Assembly: GCF_000002515.2 (NCBI RefSeq)
Contig: NC_006039.1
Span: forward strand, 1-64,000
Reading direction: 5' to 3'
DNA: 64,000 bases
Source: Kluyveromyces lactis
Lineage: Eukaryota; Ascomycota; Saccharomycetes; Saccharomycetales; Saccharomycetaceae
Shown here piece by piece: positions 1 to 8,798 of the stretch; the first letter of the stretch is position 1; each line of letters opens with the position of its first letter. The translations under genes and the position numbers were made by a program. The notes beneath the pieces are model-generated. The model ran no database searches. It was not told the origin of the DNA and saw only the letters and a program-made list of their open reading frames with translations.

Positions 1-432
1 GTACACCACATACCTAATCAAATCCGTACACCACATACCTAATCAAATCCGTACACCACATACCTAATCAAATCCGTACACCACATACCTAATCAAATCC
101 GTACACCACATACCTAATCAAATCCGTACACCACATACCTAATCAAATCCGTACACCACATACCTAATCAAATCCGTACACCACATACCTAATCAAATCC
201 GTACACCACATACCTAATCAAATCCGTACACCACATACCTAATCAAATCCGTACACCACATACCTAATCAAATCCGTACACCACATACCTAATCAAATCC
301 GTACACCACATACCTAATCAAATCCGTACACCACATACCTAATCAAATCCGTACACCACATACCTAATCAAATCCGTACACCACATACCTAATCAAATCC
401 GTACACCACATACCTAATCAAATCCGTACACC
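1..432. repeat. Telomeric 25-bp repeat array (C-rich strand)
   Basis: Seventeen perfect tandem copies of a 25-bp unit run from 1 to 425, followed by a 7-base partial copy (426-432) where the phase is lost. Read on the other strand the unit begins ACGGATTTGATTAGG and ends TATGTGGTGT, which is the K. lactis telomerase repeat. The C-rich strand reads 5' to 3' into the chromosome, as expected for a left chromosome end. No variant repeats were seen. The array is shorter than or cut from the natural telomere, because the window starts inside it. Confidence 0.98.
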
Positions 433-780
433 CCGCTCCTCCCTTTCTGGTAATTTTACTTTTATTTTTTTCATTTTTTTCATTTTTTTCATTTTTTTAT
501 TTTTTCATTTTTTCATTTTCTCATTTTCTCTTTTTTAATCACTCTAGACGGATTTCCTCTTCTGGTAATTTTCTTTTTCTCATTTTCTCATTTTCTCATT
601 TTCTCTTTTCTAATCACTCGAAACGGATTTCCTCTTTCGGTAATTTTGCTTCTTTGTTTTTTACTTTAATTTCTTTTTCCTCTTCTCCTCTTTCGCTTTC
701 TCCTTTCACTCTCATCCATTCTCATTCCTCAATTTATACTTTTTTTGGCAGTATTCTTGACTGTTTTTCACCATTTCCCC

Positions 781-1259
781 TTACCCGCACTTCCATCACA
801 TTTTCTTTGTCAATCCACCTTCTTGCCATGGCCAATGCTTGGTCCTGCTGGGCCTGGTCCTTGCATAGGATACACACGTTACCCGCACAATTATCACCCA
901 TTTTCAACTTCTTCCAACTTTTGCTCCTCTTGCCATGAAACTTCATTTCAAATTACTTCACTTCATCACTTCCTTAGTTACCCTGCTTTATTATAAATCA
1001 CGTGCTTCCCATCTCCCGCTTCCCATCTCCCGCTTCCCATCACCTGCTTCTCTTCACCTGCTTCTCTTCACTTTCATTTTTCATCCCTTCTCATTCTACC
1101 TTTCTTTCCCTCTCTCCCTCTGAATATCAGAATTCTCCACTGTTTTTCACAATTACTACTTACCCGCACTTAAACTACACTTCTCCATGTTAATCAACCT
1201 TATTCCTATCCTATCCTCTGATCTCATCCTGGCCGTGCCTAAGCTACTACAGTTACCCG
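781..1259 (+). promoter_or_regulatory. Four TTACCCG (Reb1-type) sites in the R element
   Basis: TTACCCG occurs at 781-787, 879-885, 1160-1166 and 1253-1259, each followed by CAC. The two pairs lie in the two degenerate copies of the internal duplication, with similar spacing (about 93-98 bp). TTACCCG is the core of the Reb1 recognition site in Saccharomyces and Kluyveromyces. That Reb1 binds here is inferred. Confidence 0.55.
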
Positions 1260-1719
1260 CACAAACAATTCCCATCCCACATCTCCCATTTCTGCTTCTC
1301 TTGCCACCAAACTTCATTTAAAATTACTTCACTTCTTGACCCTAATACTTACCCTGCTTTCTTCTATATCACGTGCCTCTTATCTCTCCTCTCCCACCCA
1401 CGCTTTTCCATTTCACCCACCTTCTGTTCTATATCGTTTCATACGGCACGAACCTCAGTGGTTCTCTCCTGTCCCATCCCATCCATTCTCAATCCATACT
1501 TCAATCCTGTTTTTGTCCGGGTTACCCCTTTCCTTCAAATCTGTTTCATTTTCCTTTTTTTCGCTTTTCATTTTTCATTTTCATCTCTGTCATTTCATAC
1601 GGCACGGAGCTAGGCACTTCTCCCCTGTCCCATTTCCTCACTTCTTCCCTCTCTCTCCCTCAGCTTTCCCATTTTTTTCATTTTTTTCATTTTTCATTGC
1701 ACTCACTATTCCTGCTACC

Positions 1720-1929
1720 ACAAGGGTCCCCCCTTGTAAATGGATGAATCTTGCTGAACACAAGGGTCCTCCCTTGTAAATGGGTACTCCATTACTGAAT
1801 ACACGTGACTACTTCAACCATCCCATTTTCATTTTTCATTGCACTATTCCTGCCACCACAAGCATCCTCCTCAAGGGGCCCCCCTTGTAAATGGATGGAT
1901 CATTGCTGAATACAAGGGTCCCCCCTTGT
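1720..1929. repeat. Four copies of a short CAAGGG/CCCTTG palindrome
   Basis: Inverted repeats with arms CAAGGG and CCCTTG sit at 1720-1737, 1760-1777, 1872-1887 and 1912-1929. The two pairs (40 bp apart within each pair) are themselves repeated about 150 bp apart, and most copies are followed by TAAATGG and then CACGTGAC. It looks like a tandemly duplicated module of the R element. Function is unknown; a dimeric factor site is one possibility. Confidence 0.7.
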
Positions 1930-2599
1930 AATTGGATGCCCTTTCCTGAACTCACGTGACTGATTCAACCATTTTCATTTTCATTTTTCACCACGATCAA
2001 TCAATCCTCGTGAATCATCTCCTGAACTTATTCACGTGATAACCAGAGGAAGTGTTTTTCATTTTCATACTTCCTGTCCATCATCCCTCCATAGAGAGGA
2101 CCTCTCCCTCTGTGAATAGAATACGCTTCTCCATACACGTGACCACCGCAAACACTCTACTAACAACTATCTCTCGTGAATCATCTCCTGAACTGTGAAC
2201 TATGAACTGCCTATTCAATGTATACTGCTACTCTACTGTTTATATCAATTGCTCGTCTATTCCTCTCTCTCCCTCTCCTTCCTCCCTCTCTCTCCCTCTT
2301 CTTCCTCCCTCTTCTTCCTCCCTCCTCCCTTTCACTTTTCCATCTGAAACCTTCTTTTCCTTTTCTAAAGTTGAAAAATCTACTGAAACGCAGTCTCCAG
2401 AATCACTGGAAACTGCCACAGCACCACGTGACTAGATAATGTCTTTTTCACAACGACAACTTCCGGCGAACTGAACTTACTTAAACAATCTGTCGTTCTC
2501 GACTTTAATTATTCTTTAATTTACTCATCAACTAAACTCAAACTGCAGAGCAATAAGTCCAAAACCAAACTACTAACATCTACTAAACATCTACTAGAC

Positions 2600-3646
2600 A
2601 TGTCATCTCACCCTTTCCAGGTCATTGATTTGTGTGCTCCTGCAGAAGAAACTTCACGTCTGCTATTAGAAGCTGCAAATACTCAAGGTTTTCTGTTTAT
2701 TGACGGCCACTCTTTTTCTCAACAACAAGTAGATGCTTTGTTTCGCTTATCCATGGAGTACTTCACCAATACTCCCCACCACGAAAAGCTGCAATATGCT
2801 TTCGATGTCGCCAAGAATTATGGATACACTGATTATACTCGTGAACAAGGGGACCCCAGCAAGGCCAAAGACTTCAAAGAGTGCTACAATTTTGGTTCTA
2901 TAAATTTCAGCAATGGTACTTACAACGGCCAATCGCGGTCTACTTCTGAAAATTGTATGCAGCATGGTGAAGTTCCCCCATTGTTTACTTATCACAATGA
3001 CTTAATTGTTGACAGCATCAAGAAATTCCATGAGCTGGCCAGGAATATCATGGGATTATTCACGGTAGCCCTTGGAATCATCCAAGAAGATTTCTTTGTA
3101 TCCAGGTTCAGTGACGATAAGAAGAACGGATGTGTCATGAGGTTGTTGCACTATCCCCTTTTCAGGGATGATGGCGTTGATGGCAGCTCTGGGATTGACC
3201 CGACGCTAAGAATTGGACCTCATTCGGATTACGGCGCATTGACACTCTTGCTTCAAAAGGAAGGAGAGCAAGGGCTGGAAGTGCAATTGGACCCGGGCTG
3301 TGACCAGTGGACAAAGGTTCCGTTTTTGACTTCCAGATACGAAGGTTCGGCTCCTCCAATTGTCGTTAACTTCGGTGACATGTTGAGCTTTTGGACAAAA
3401 GGCGTTATTAGGAGCACGAAACACAGAGTGAAAATTGACCCTGGTGAAACGAGATCCAGTGACAGATACTCCATTGTGTTTTTTACCCATCCTGACGCAG
3501 ACACTACCCTAGATCCCGTTCCAAGTAGAGTCATCGAGAGTAACTCTAATGGCATTGGGGCACCTCCGGTGACGGCTTACGAGTATTTGTCTGCTCACCT
3601 CTCCCGCGTGATCAACTCAATTCCCAGTCATGACGGCATGGTATAG
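2600..3646 (+). CDS. 2-oxoglutarate/Fe(II)-dependent oxygenase, isopenicillin-N-synthase-like
   Basis: This 348-residue protein has the two-part layout of the family: an N-terminal DIOX_N-like segment (about 1-150) and a C-terminal jelly-roll 2OG-Fe(II) domain. The iron triad is visible as H208 and D210 (GPHSDYGALTLLL) and H275 (STKHRV). The 2-oxoglutarate anchor is R289-Y-S291 (DRYSIVFFTHPD). All catalytic residues are present, so it is predicted active, probably cytosolic. The substrate cannot be read from sequence; relatives act on small organic molecules in fungi. It is the gene closest to the telomere, about 2.2 kb inside the repeats, and points toward an MCH-type transporter 0.8 kb further in, which might move its substrate or product (inference). 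Confidence 0.9.
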   Translation: MSSHPFQVIDLCAPAEETSRLLLEAANTQGFLFIDGHSFSQQQVDALFRLSMEYFTNTPHHEKLQYAFDVAKNYGYTDYTREQGDPSKAKDFKECYNFGSINFSNGTYNGQSRSTSENCMQHGEVPPLFTYHNDLIVDSIKKFHELARNIMGLFTVALGIIQEDFFVSRFSDDKKNGCVMRLLHYPLFRDDGVDGSSGIDPTLRIGPHSDYGALTLLLQKEGEQGLEVQLDPGCDQWTKVPFLTSRYEGSAPPIVVNFGDMLSFWTKGVIRSTKHRVKIDPGETRSSDRYSIVFFTHPDADTTLDPVPSRVIESNSNGIGAPPVTAYEYLSAHLSRVINSIPSHDGMV

Positions 3647-4439
3647 GCTGCGTCACATTCTATGACTTCTTTCATTTTGTTTTACAGTTTTTTTTACAGG
3701 TTTTTTTTTTGAGATTATTAATTTTCAATTTTCTACTGTAGGCAGACAGAGTGAAGAATTTCTAACTTGATTAACTGCTATTGAGCAGGTCAGCCACTAA
3801 CTTCAAACCCTGACATGTACCCTCAAATAGTTTTATATACTCCCAATACTTACCGTACCTAGTAATGAGGCTACTGAATAACGCTATACTCCGAAGGAGA
3901 TACGTCGGAACATTCGCTGATGAGTTATAAGGTATATCACTCTCTCCTATTGGAACACTCTGATAATAAAAAGTCATTTATTTTGATGAAAAAAGAAGAG
4001 TGAATTTGAATCTTTGGATCTAGAACTTGACAACACGACTGCATAAATGACCAGCATGAGGGCCGGTGGTGAGGAAGGCCTTTCACATGTTTCCCTCTGC
4101 AACTGGTATTTGTGCACCTGTAAATTATCAACCGGTCGAGAGAGACGAAGTCTGCCACAGAGACAACAGCACACTCTCGAAGTTCGAACGTCTCAGTAAT
4201 TGCAATCTATTGGAAAAAAATACCAGTATTGATGTCTGCAGATATTCTGCTGGGTCATCTCATCTTTTATGACAAATTTTGACTCTATCTCTTTTGATTC
4301 TACTCGTGTTGGTATGTATTTTCTTCTTTTTTCTTAACCTGGAAACATATAAATACACCTCTAAAGAATCTGACGTTGCACACCAACTGACGGGGTACTT
4401 CACGATCAGTTTTTATCTTTACAACCTCGGACAACTTGA
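3647..4439. other. Intergenic, no gene seen
   Basis: This 0.8-kb gap separates the oxygenase from the transporter. The only open frames are short and overlapping on both strands (3771-4272) and look like chance. TATA-like AACATATAAATACACC near 4344 lies about 95 bp upstream of the transporter ATG and probably belongs to its promoter. Confidence 0.6.
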
Positions 4440-5963
4440 ATGAGTGCAACTCTTCAGAGCATCATGTCCGAGAATAATACTACCTTCAGAGAGAAAGGAG
4501 AGGCCGCTACCAGCTTGGAAACTTCAAACATTTCTTCAGCAGGAGAATTGAAAGATCCTGGCAGACTCGAAAAGGAGCAAACTATTTATGAATTTGAGAC
4601 TGTGCCAGAAGATGAGGATGATAGCTACAACAAAATAAAAGTTCCAGATGGAGGCTATGGCTGGGTGGTGGTTTTCTCATCCTTCTTGTTAAACTTCTGC
4701 ACCTCTGGTGCGTCATATGGTTACGGTGTTTACTTGTCATATTACATGGATAGTGGAAAATACGAAACTGGAGGTAAACTCGACTATGCTGCCATTGGGG
4801 GATTGAGCTTTGGTGTTGGGGTTCTTTTTTCTCCCTTGTACAACTATATATTGATAAACACTTCACCAAGGAAGCTCATTTCGCTTGGAATCGTCATTCA
4901 GAATGTTGCCGCGTTACTAGCTGCCTTTTCTACCAAATTATGGCAGGTGTATCTGACTCAAGGTGTGTTCATCTCAATAGGTACAGGCGCAATATGCTTT
5001 CCAAACACTACAATAGCCGCACCATGGTTTAGGAAGAAAAGATCCCTAGCTCTGGGGATTACCGTGGCCGGTACGGGGGTTGGAGGAATCGTTTTCAACC
5101 TCTCCACCCAACGCATTATTGATAATTATGATTCCAAGTGGGCGTTGATTTCTCAATGTATCATATGCTCAGTGCTGAGTACTGTAGCGGTGCTTTTGAT
5201 TAGAACCAGAAGAGACGAGGTTCAGAAGTATTCTGATACGCCCACAACAGCAGTGGCGCTGGATATGTTCAAGTACCCAGTGATATGGTTATTGATCCTT
5301 TGGGTGTGTTTCACCATGCTTGGTTATGTTGTTCAGGTCTATTCTCTGTTCTCGTTTACGATTTCTCTCGGCTACACTTCCAAACAAGCCTCGGCGGTGT
5401 CCTGTGTTATATGTGTGGGAATCATTGTTGGAAGACCTCTTGTGGGACTTGCCGCCGATAAGTTCGGAGCGGTGACAACAGGGATGTTCTGCCATCTGAT
5501 TGTAGCTATTCTGTGTTATGGAATGTGGATTCCGTGCAGAAATTACGCAACAGTTGTCGTGTTCGGTCTCTTCGAGGGAATGTTGATGGGATCAATATGG
5601 CTACTACTCACTTCCATAATAACACGGTTGGTCGGTTTGCCAAAACTAGAAGCGGTGTATTCGGTAGTGTGGATGTTTCTTGGAGTGTGTGCTATTGTGT
5701 CACCTGTGATTGGTATTTCTCTTGCAAAGAACAATGTTAAGCCAGGGGAGAACGCCTACTTGTACACGGCAGTTTATTGTGGAACAGCGTACCTGTTGGC
5801 AGCGTTAGCTCTTTGGTGCATTCGCGGTATTATTATCGCACGCGACAAAGTAAGTTTGGTTGAAAAGACTGGCTACGATGATGGTGAGCTACATTTGAGG
5901 GTAAACCTTGTCGATGCGCTGAAAGGAATGGCGCACTACGGCAAGTTATATCGAAAGGTGTGA
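4440..5963 (+). CDS. Major facilitator, monocarboxylate-permease (MCH) family
   Basis: This 507-residue protein has a polar N-terminus (1-66), then about twelve hydrophobic segments and a short cytosolic tail. The family signature before helix 1, PDGGYGWVVV (residues 69-78), is characteristic of the monocarboxylate transporter group that includes S. cerevisiae Mch1-5 and Esbp6. Yeast members are not proven monocarboxylate carriers (Mch5 moves riboflavin), so the substrate is open. A second ATG at 4464 (residue 9) could also be used. Its nearest neighbour is the telomere-side oxygenase on the same strand, a pairing that may be metabolic or accidental. Confidence 0.9.
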   Translation: MSATLQSIMSENNTTFREKGEAATSLETSNISSAGELKDPGRLEKEQTIYEFETVPEDEDDSYNKIKVPDGGYGWVVVFSSFLLNFCTSGASYGYGVYLSYYMDSGKYETGGKLDYAAIGGLSFGVGVLFSPLYNYILINTSPRKLISLGIVIQNVAALLAAFSTKLWQVYLTQGVFISIGTGAICFPNTTIAAPWFRKKRSLALGITVAGTGVGGIVFNLSTQRIIDNYDSKWALISQCIICSVLSTVAVLLIRTRRDEVQKYSDTPTTAVALDMFKYPVIWLLILWVCFTMLGYVVQVYSLFSFTISLGYTSKQASAVSCVICVGIIVGRPLVGLAADKFGAVTTGMFCHLIVAILCYGMWIPCRNYATVVVFGLFEGMLMGSIWLLLTSIITRLVGLPKLEAVYSVVWMFLGVCAIVSPVIGISLAKNNVKPGENAYLYTAVYCGTAYLLAALALWCIRGIIIARDKVSLVEKTGYDDGELHLRVNLVDALKGMAHYGKLYRKV

Positions 5964-6400
5964 GAAACTTGACAGTGTTGTTCCAAGACGTTGTAGAGAC
6001 TTTTCCAGTTAGTCAAGTATTGGAAGAATGGCTGAATCTAGTGTAGTCCAGGAGAAAGTATATAGCATCTAGTAGTTGAACATCAAATCCAAGCTTATAA
6101 ACTGAGGATTCTTTGTCCCCTCTCCCATTCGATGTTGATAACCTATTCGTTATTGATCTACATTAACCAATGTGCCAAATAGAAGAAACCAAAGAAAACG
6201 TCGAAGAAGCATCGAATCACATGGTAAATATTATTCACTAATAACTCTAACCTCGAATTTAATACCCGGAGCTTTCCATCATTGCCTAAACACAAAGCTG
6301 AAATGACAGGCATCAGATTTTGTTCTATCAACGAATCCTTTCTTAAGAGAGTAGAAACATTGTCGGATAACTGCCAAATGCTAAGGCCCCATAATACCAA
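5964..6400. other. Gap with a decayed LTR-like stretch
   Basis: From about 6050 to 6240 the sequence resembles the middle of the LTRs listed elsewhere in this window: a TATAAACTGAGG segment, then a GATGTTGATAA..ATTGATCTACATTAA block, then AGAAACCAAAGAAAACGTCGAAG. The 6170-6240 part is closer to the copy at about 8800-8880 than to the intact LTRs. No terminal TGTTG or CAACA is preserved. I read it as an old solo-LTR fragment. Confidence 0.35.
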
Positions 6401-6868
6401 TTACAAAACGCAATGCTTTTGCCACAAACCGATTGCCCATTGCAGAATACGACATCCTCGACATCTCTTGTTACTGCCCCGGCAATGATCTGTTTTACCG
6501 CAGAATTGCTCACAGTTGTTGATCGCTCTTTGTTTCAAACCACTTGGAGTAGTTACTAATGTGTGGGGCTCGGCTATGGTTTCTGTAAAGGAACCATTTA
6601 CACTAGCTTGTACCTCCTCGTATTCAATAAAATCAGCTACATTAAAGAGTTCGTGACTAGCGAAAAGGTTTGAAGTTGCAGCAACTGTTGCGAACGATTC
6701 CCAACGGTAAAATGACCCGTTTTCGAAGTATGCAGTCACATTCAAAAAGTACCCACTACTGTTGTCGGCGGATGAGATAACGGTGAATGTATCGCCAGCT
6801 AAACTTTGATCGAACAAACGGAAATTCGGAATGGAACTAGCAAGCAATAAACATTCCAAGCTGACCAT
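6401..6868 (-). CDS. Predicted secreted protein with a six-cysteine C-terminal tail
   Basis: I do not recognise this 155-residue protein. It begins with a short hydrophobic stretch (MVSLECLLLASSIP) that could be a weak signal peptide. The middle has several N-glycosylation sequons (NSS, NVT, NGS twice), which suggests passage through the secretory pathway. The last 40 residues are basic and hold six cysteines spaced C-x3-C-x5-C-x6-C-x2-C-x13-C, separated from the rest by a KQR that a processing protease might use. The start at 6868 is the only ATG after an upstream in-frame stop. It could be a small disulfide-rich secreted peptide precursor of a subtelomeric family. Activity is unknown and nothing proves expression. 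Confidence 0.55.
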   Translation of the reverse strand: MVSLECLLLASSIPNFRLFDQSLAGDTFTVISSADNSSGYFLNVTAYFENGSFYRWESFATVAATSNLFASHELFNVADFIEYEEVQASVNGSFTETIAEPHTLVTTPSGLKQRAINNCEQFCGKTDHCRGSNKRCRGCRILQWAIGLWQKHCVL

Positions 6869-7952
6869 CGTATTTGTGCTATCGGACTTATTTGGTTGCT
6901 TGAATCAGAAACTTTCAGCAATAAATAATTGTTGCTGGAAGAGTTTAAGCTTCAAGTTGTATTATCTTGGCATTTCTATATCTACGTACCTTTTACATGT
7001 GAGGGAATGCGGTTTTATCTTGTAGATGTCTGTTTCACTTACGTTGCTGCATATATTCGTTCCTTACATTTTCAATGCAGTGCAAAAAATGGCTAACAAT
7101 AAAAGCAGAAGATGAAGAAAATTGAAAAAGTCAAAGAATAACGAAGCTCCGGTATGTGGCTAGTCAGACCTGTGCAGAACCATGCAGACCAGTCCAGCGT
7201 TTATTTTCGTTTCCTTTTTCCCTTTTTTGCAACTTTTGATGTTGCCTGTATCTCATTCCTTCATGAGCTAGCAATAGCAGGTAATAACGTAGAATGTTGA
7301 AGTGAAGGAAGAAGCTGCGGGGAAAGTGTGTTCAGCTTTTAGACTTAATTTTCACGGTACTACGTGATCTCTGGAGGAAATAATCCTCAAGCTTGGTTTT
7401 TAGGCACTGCGAACTTGTCGCTGAGCATAATTCAACTTAATCCATGTTTTCTGGAGCCTTTAACAATAAATCCTGATTATGCACTGCTTTTCATTCCGTA
7501 TTAGGTATAATGATTTGGGGTGTTTTGGGATTTTCACTGATCATAGCTCTTAGACTTAATATTTTCGATTGCCTTGAGGTTCAACAACCAGTATTTCTTG
7601 GTTATGATCCCACAGCCTCTGTTTGAGCAATTATCTTCGCGTGATAACATTTATCGGAGGAAGTAGATCTTTTGAGAAAAAGGCTTGGCACCTACGCTAC
7701 CTGATATACACAAACAGTAAGCGATGATGACACGTAGCAGTTCCTTTAATGTGGTCCCTGGCACGAATGTGTACCGGTGTCAGGTATCAAACACTAAACA
7801 CTCATTCGTATTTACCAAAGATATAAAATAGGTGTTGTTTACTGGATCTGTCGTAATATCTTTAGCTGTATATTCACTTAGTATTTTTTGATGATCGGTT
7901 TATATATTATCATTTAGACTTCGCTCAGTATAGATAATCTAATACCGCCGCC
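6869..7952. other. Intergenic, no gene seen
   Basis: This 1.1-kb gap lies between divergently transcribed small secreted-protein genes. No frame is long enough to support a gene. A TATA-like GATATAAAATAGG near 7820 and a GCCGCC just before the ATG at 7953 fit the promoter and leader of the next gene. Confidence 0.6.
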
Positions 7953-8393
7953 ATGTACATTAGCTTGGTTTATTTGGAAGTTTTATTGTCCTTTTCGCTA
8001 CTTTCTCCGGCTGCAGCCGCTCCGCTGCCTGATGCAAACTCCACCGCTGTCAACTCACTTGAATTGGATATGGTTTCCAATTCCACTTCAGTTTGTTTCA
8101 ATTCCACTAACTATACCATTGATGTTTCTGAGCTCCCTCTTCCAGAATGGTTAGATGACTGGGATTCTTTATTACTTGCTATGCCGTGCGATGATGAAAT
8201 TTTCGTTTCTGTTCCAAAAGATCTGGACAGCAACACTACAGCAAAGATACTGGCTTATTCTTTAGCTTCCGGTATTGCAGTTGATAATTGGAATAGTGAA
8301 CTGCAGAAGAGAGAAAACATTCAGGCAGATCTTGATGCCTTCTGGGAAACAGGCACTGTTGAGCTAGACTCGCTATCAATTGTACACAATTGA
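7953..8393 (+). CDS. Predicted secreted glycoprotein precursor with a KR site
   Basis: This 146-residue protein opens with a convincing signal peptide (hydrophobic core LEVLLSFSLLSPAAAA, likely cleavage after the alanines). Next comes an Asn/Ser/Thr-rich stretch with sequons NST, NSTS, NSTN, NYT and NTT. One lysine-arginine pair (LQKR) near residue 118 is a textbook Kex2 site and would release a C-terminal peptide of about 28 residues. Two cysteines lie before it. I do not recognise the family. The precursor architecture resembles secreted propeptides such as pheromones or exported peptides, but no known pheromone repeat is present. The ATG has an optimal leader (CCGCCGCC). A solo LTR begins 12 bp after the stop. 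Confidence 0.65.
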   Translation: MYISLVYLEVLLSFSLLSPAAAAPLPDANSTAVNSLELDMVSNSTSVCFNSTNYTIDVSELPLPEWLDDWDSLLLAMPCDDEIFVSVPKDLDSNTTAKILAYSLASGIAVDNWNSELQKRENIQADLDAFWETGTVELDSLSIVHN

Positions 8394-8404
8394 TTGCACA
8401 AGAA

Positions 8405-8798
8405 TGTTGATTCTTTGCGGTTGTAGGGGTGTTTCTGAGGCGTCATTTATTGAACTTGCTAAATAAGAAGCTGAGCTGAGAGCAACTAGGATCAGCATCA
8501 AGGCTACAGCACCATTATTTGAACATCAGATGTAACAAGTATATGGGTAGATGGTTTCTTCATCCAATTTTCCCATCTGGATTTGACGACATATTAATTA
8601 TTGTTCTACAGTAACTTATATGACAGATGGAAGAAACCAAGGAGAACACCGTAAGTAATTTACGTAATTAATCGATCACCAATTTAATTATCCACTATTC
8701 ATAATAACTTCAAGTCAAATGGCTTCCATTTCCATGAATACTACTAACCCTCTAGGCAAAGTCCTTACTATCAAGCATCATGAATATGCAGTCCAACA
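8405..8798 (+). mobile_element. Solo LTR, Ty1/copia type
   Basis: This 394-bp element starts TGTTG and ends CAACA, the inverted termini of Ty1/copia LTRs. It contains AAGTATATGGGTAG (a decayed TATA-like block), the ATGGTTTCTTCATCC block and GGATTTGACGACATATTAATT, all shared with copies at 22894 and 29902. No 5-bp target duplication is visible, so it is old or recombined. No internal domain is nearby. Confidence 0.8.

Larger units (their letters stand above)
433..2440. repeat. Subtelomeric R-type element, strongly pyrimidine-biased top strand
   Basis: The top strand is overwhelmingly C and T for about 2 kb directly inside the telomere, with TTTTCATT, TTTCTC and CCCATC runs. K. lactis ends are known to carry a distal R element with such strand bias. 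Internal repetition is clear. A block with TGGTAATTTT occurs near 448, 565 and 640. A unit of about 370 bp near 760-1130 recurs in degenerate form near 1135-1500, sharing TTACCCGCAC, the CTCTTGCCA..AAACTTCATTT block and ATCACGTGC. CACGTG (a Cbf1-type site) occurs at least six times. The bias fades near 2440, before the first gene. No coding region is credible here. Confidence 0.85.

Noticed and set aside
1-432. Regular direct repeats that could be read as a CRISPR array
   Set aside because: Units are contiguous without spacers and match a telomere repeat in a yeast chromosome end.
654-1779. Several open frames of 62-147 codons in the R element
   Set aside because: They are Ser/Phe/Pro/Leu-rich translations of the pyrimidine tract, overlap in different frames, and have no domains.
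2202-2439. Two overlapping 73-77-codon frames before the oxygenase
   Set aside because: Serine/leucine-rich low-complexity from CTCCCT runs; no independent support.
6282-6488. Plus-strand frame opposite the six-cysteine protein
   Set aside because: Largely overlaps the better minus-strand gene and an LTR relic.
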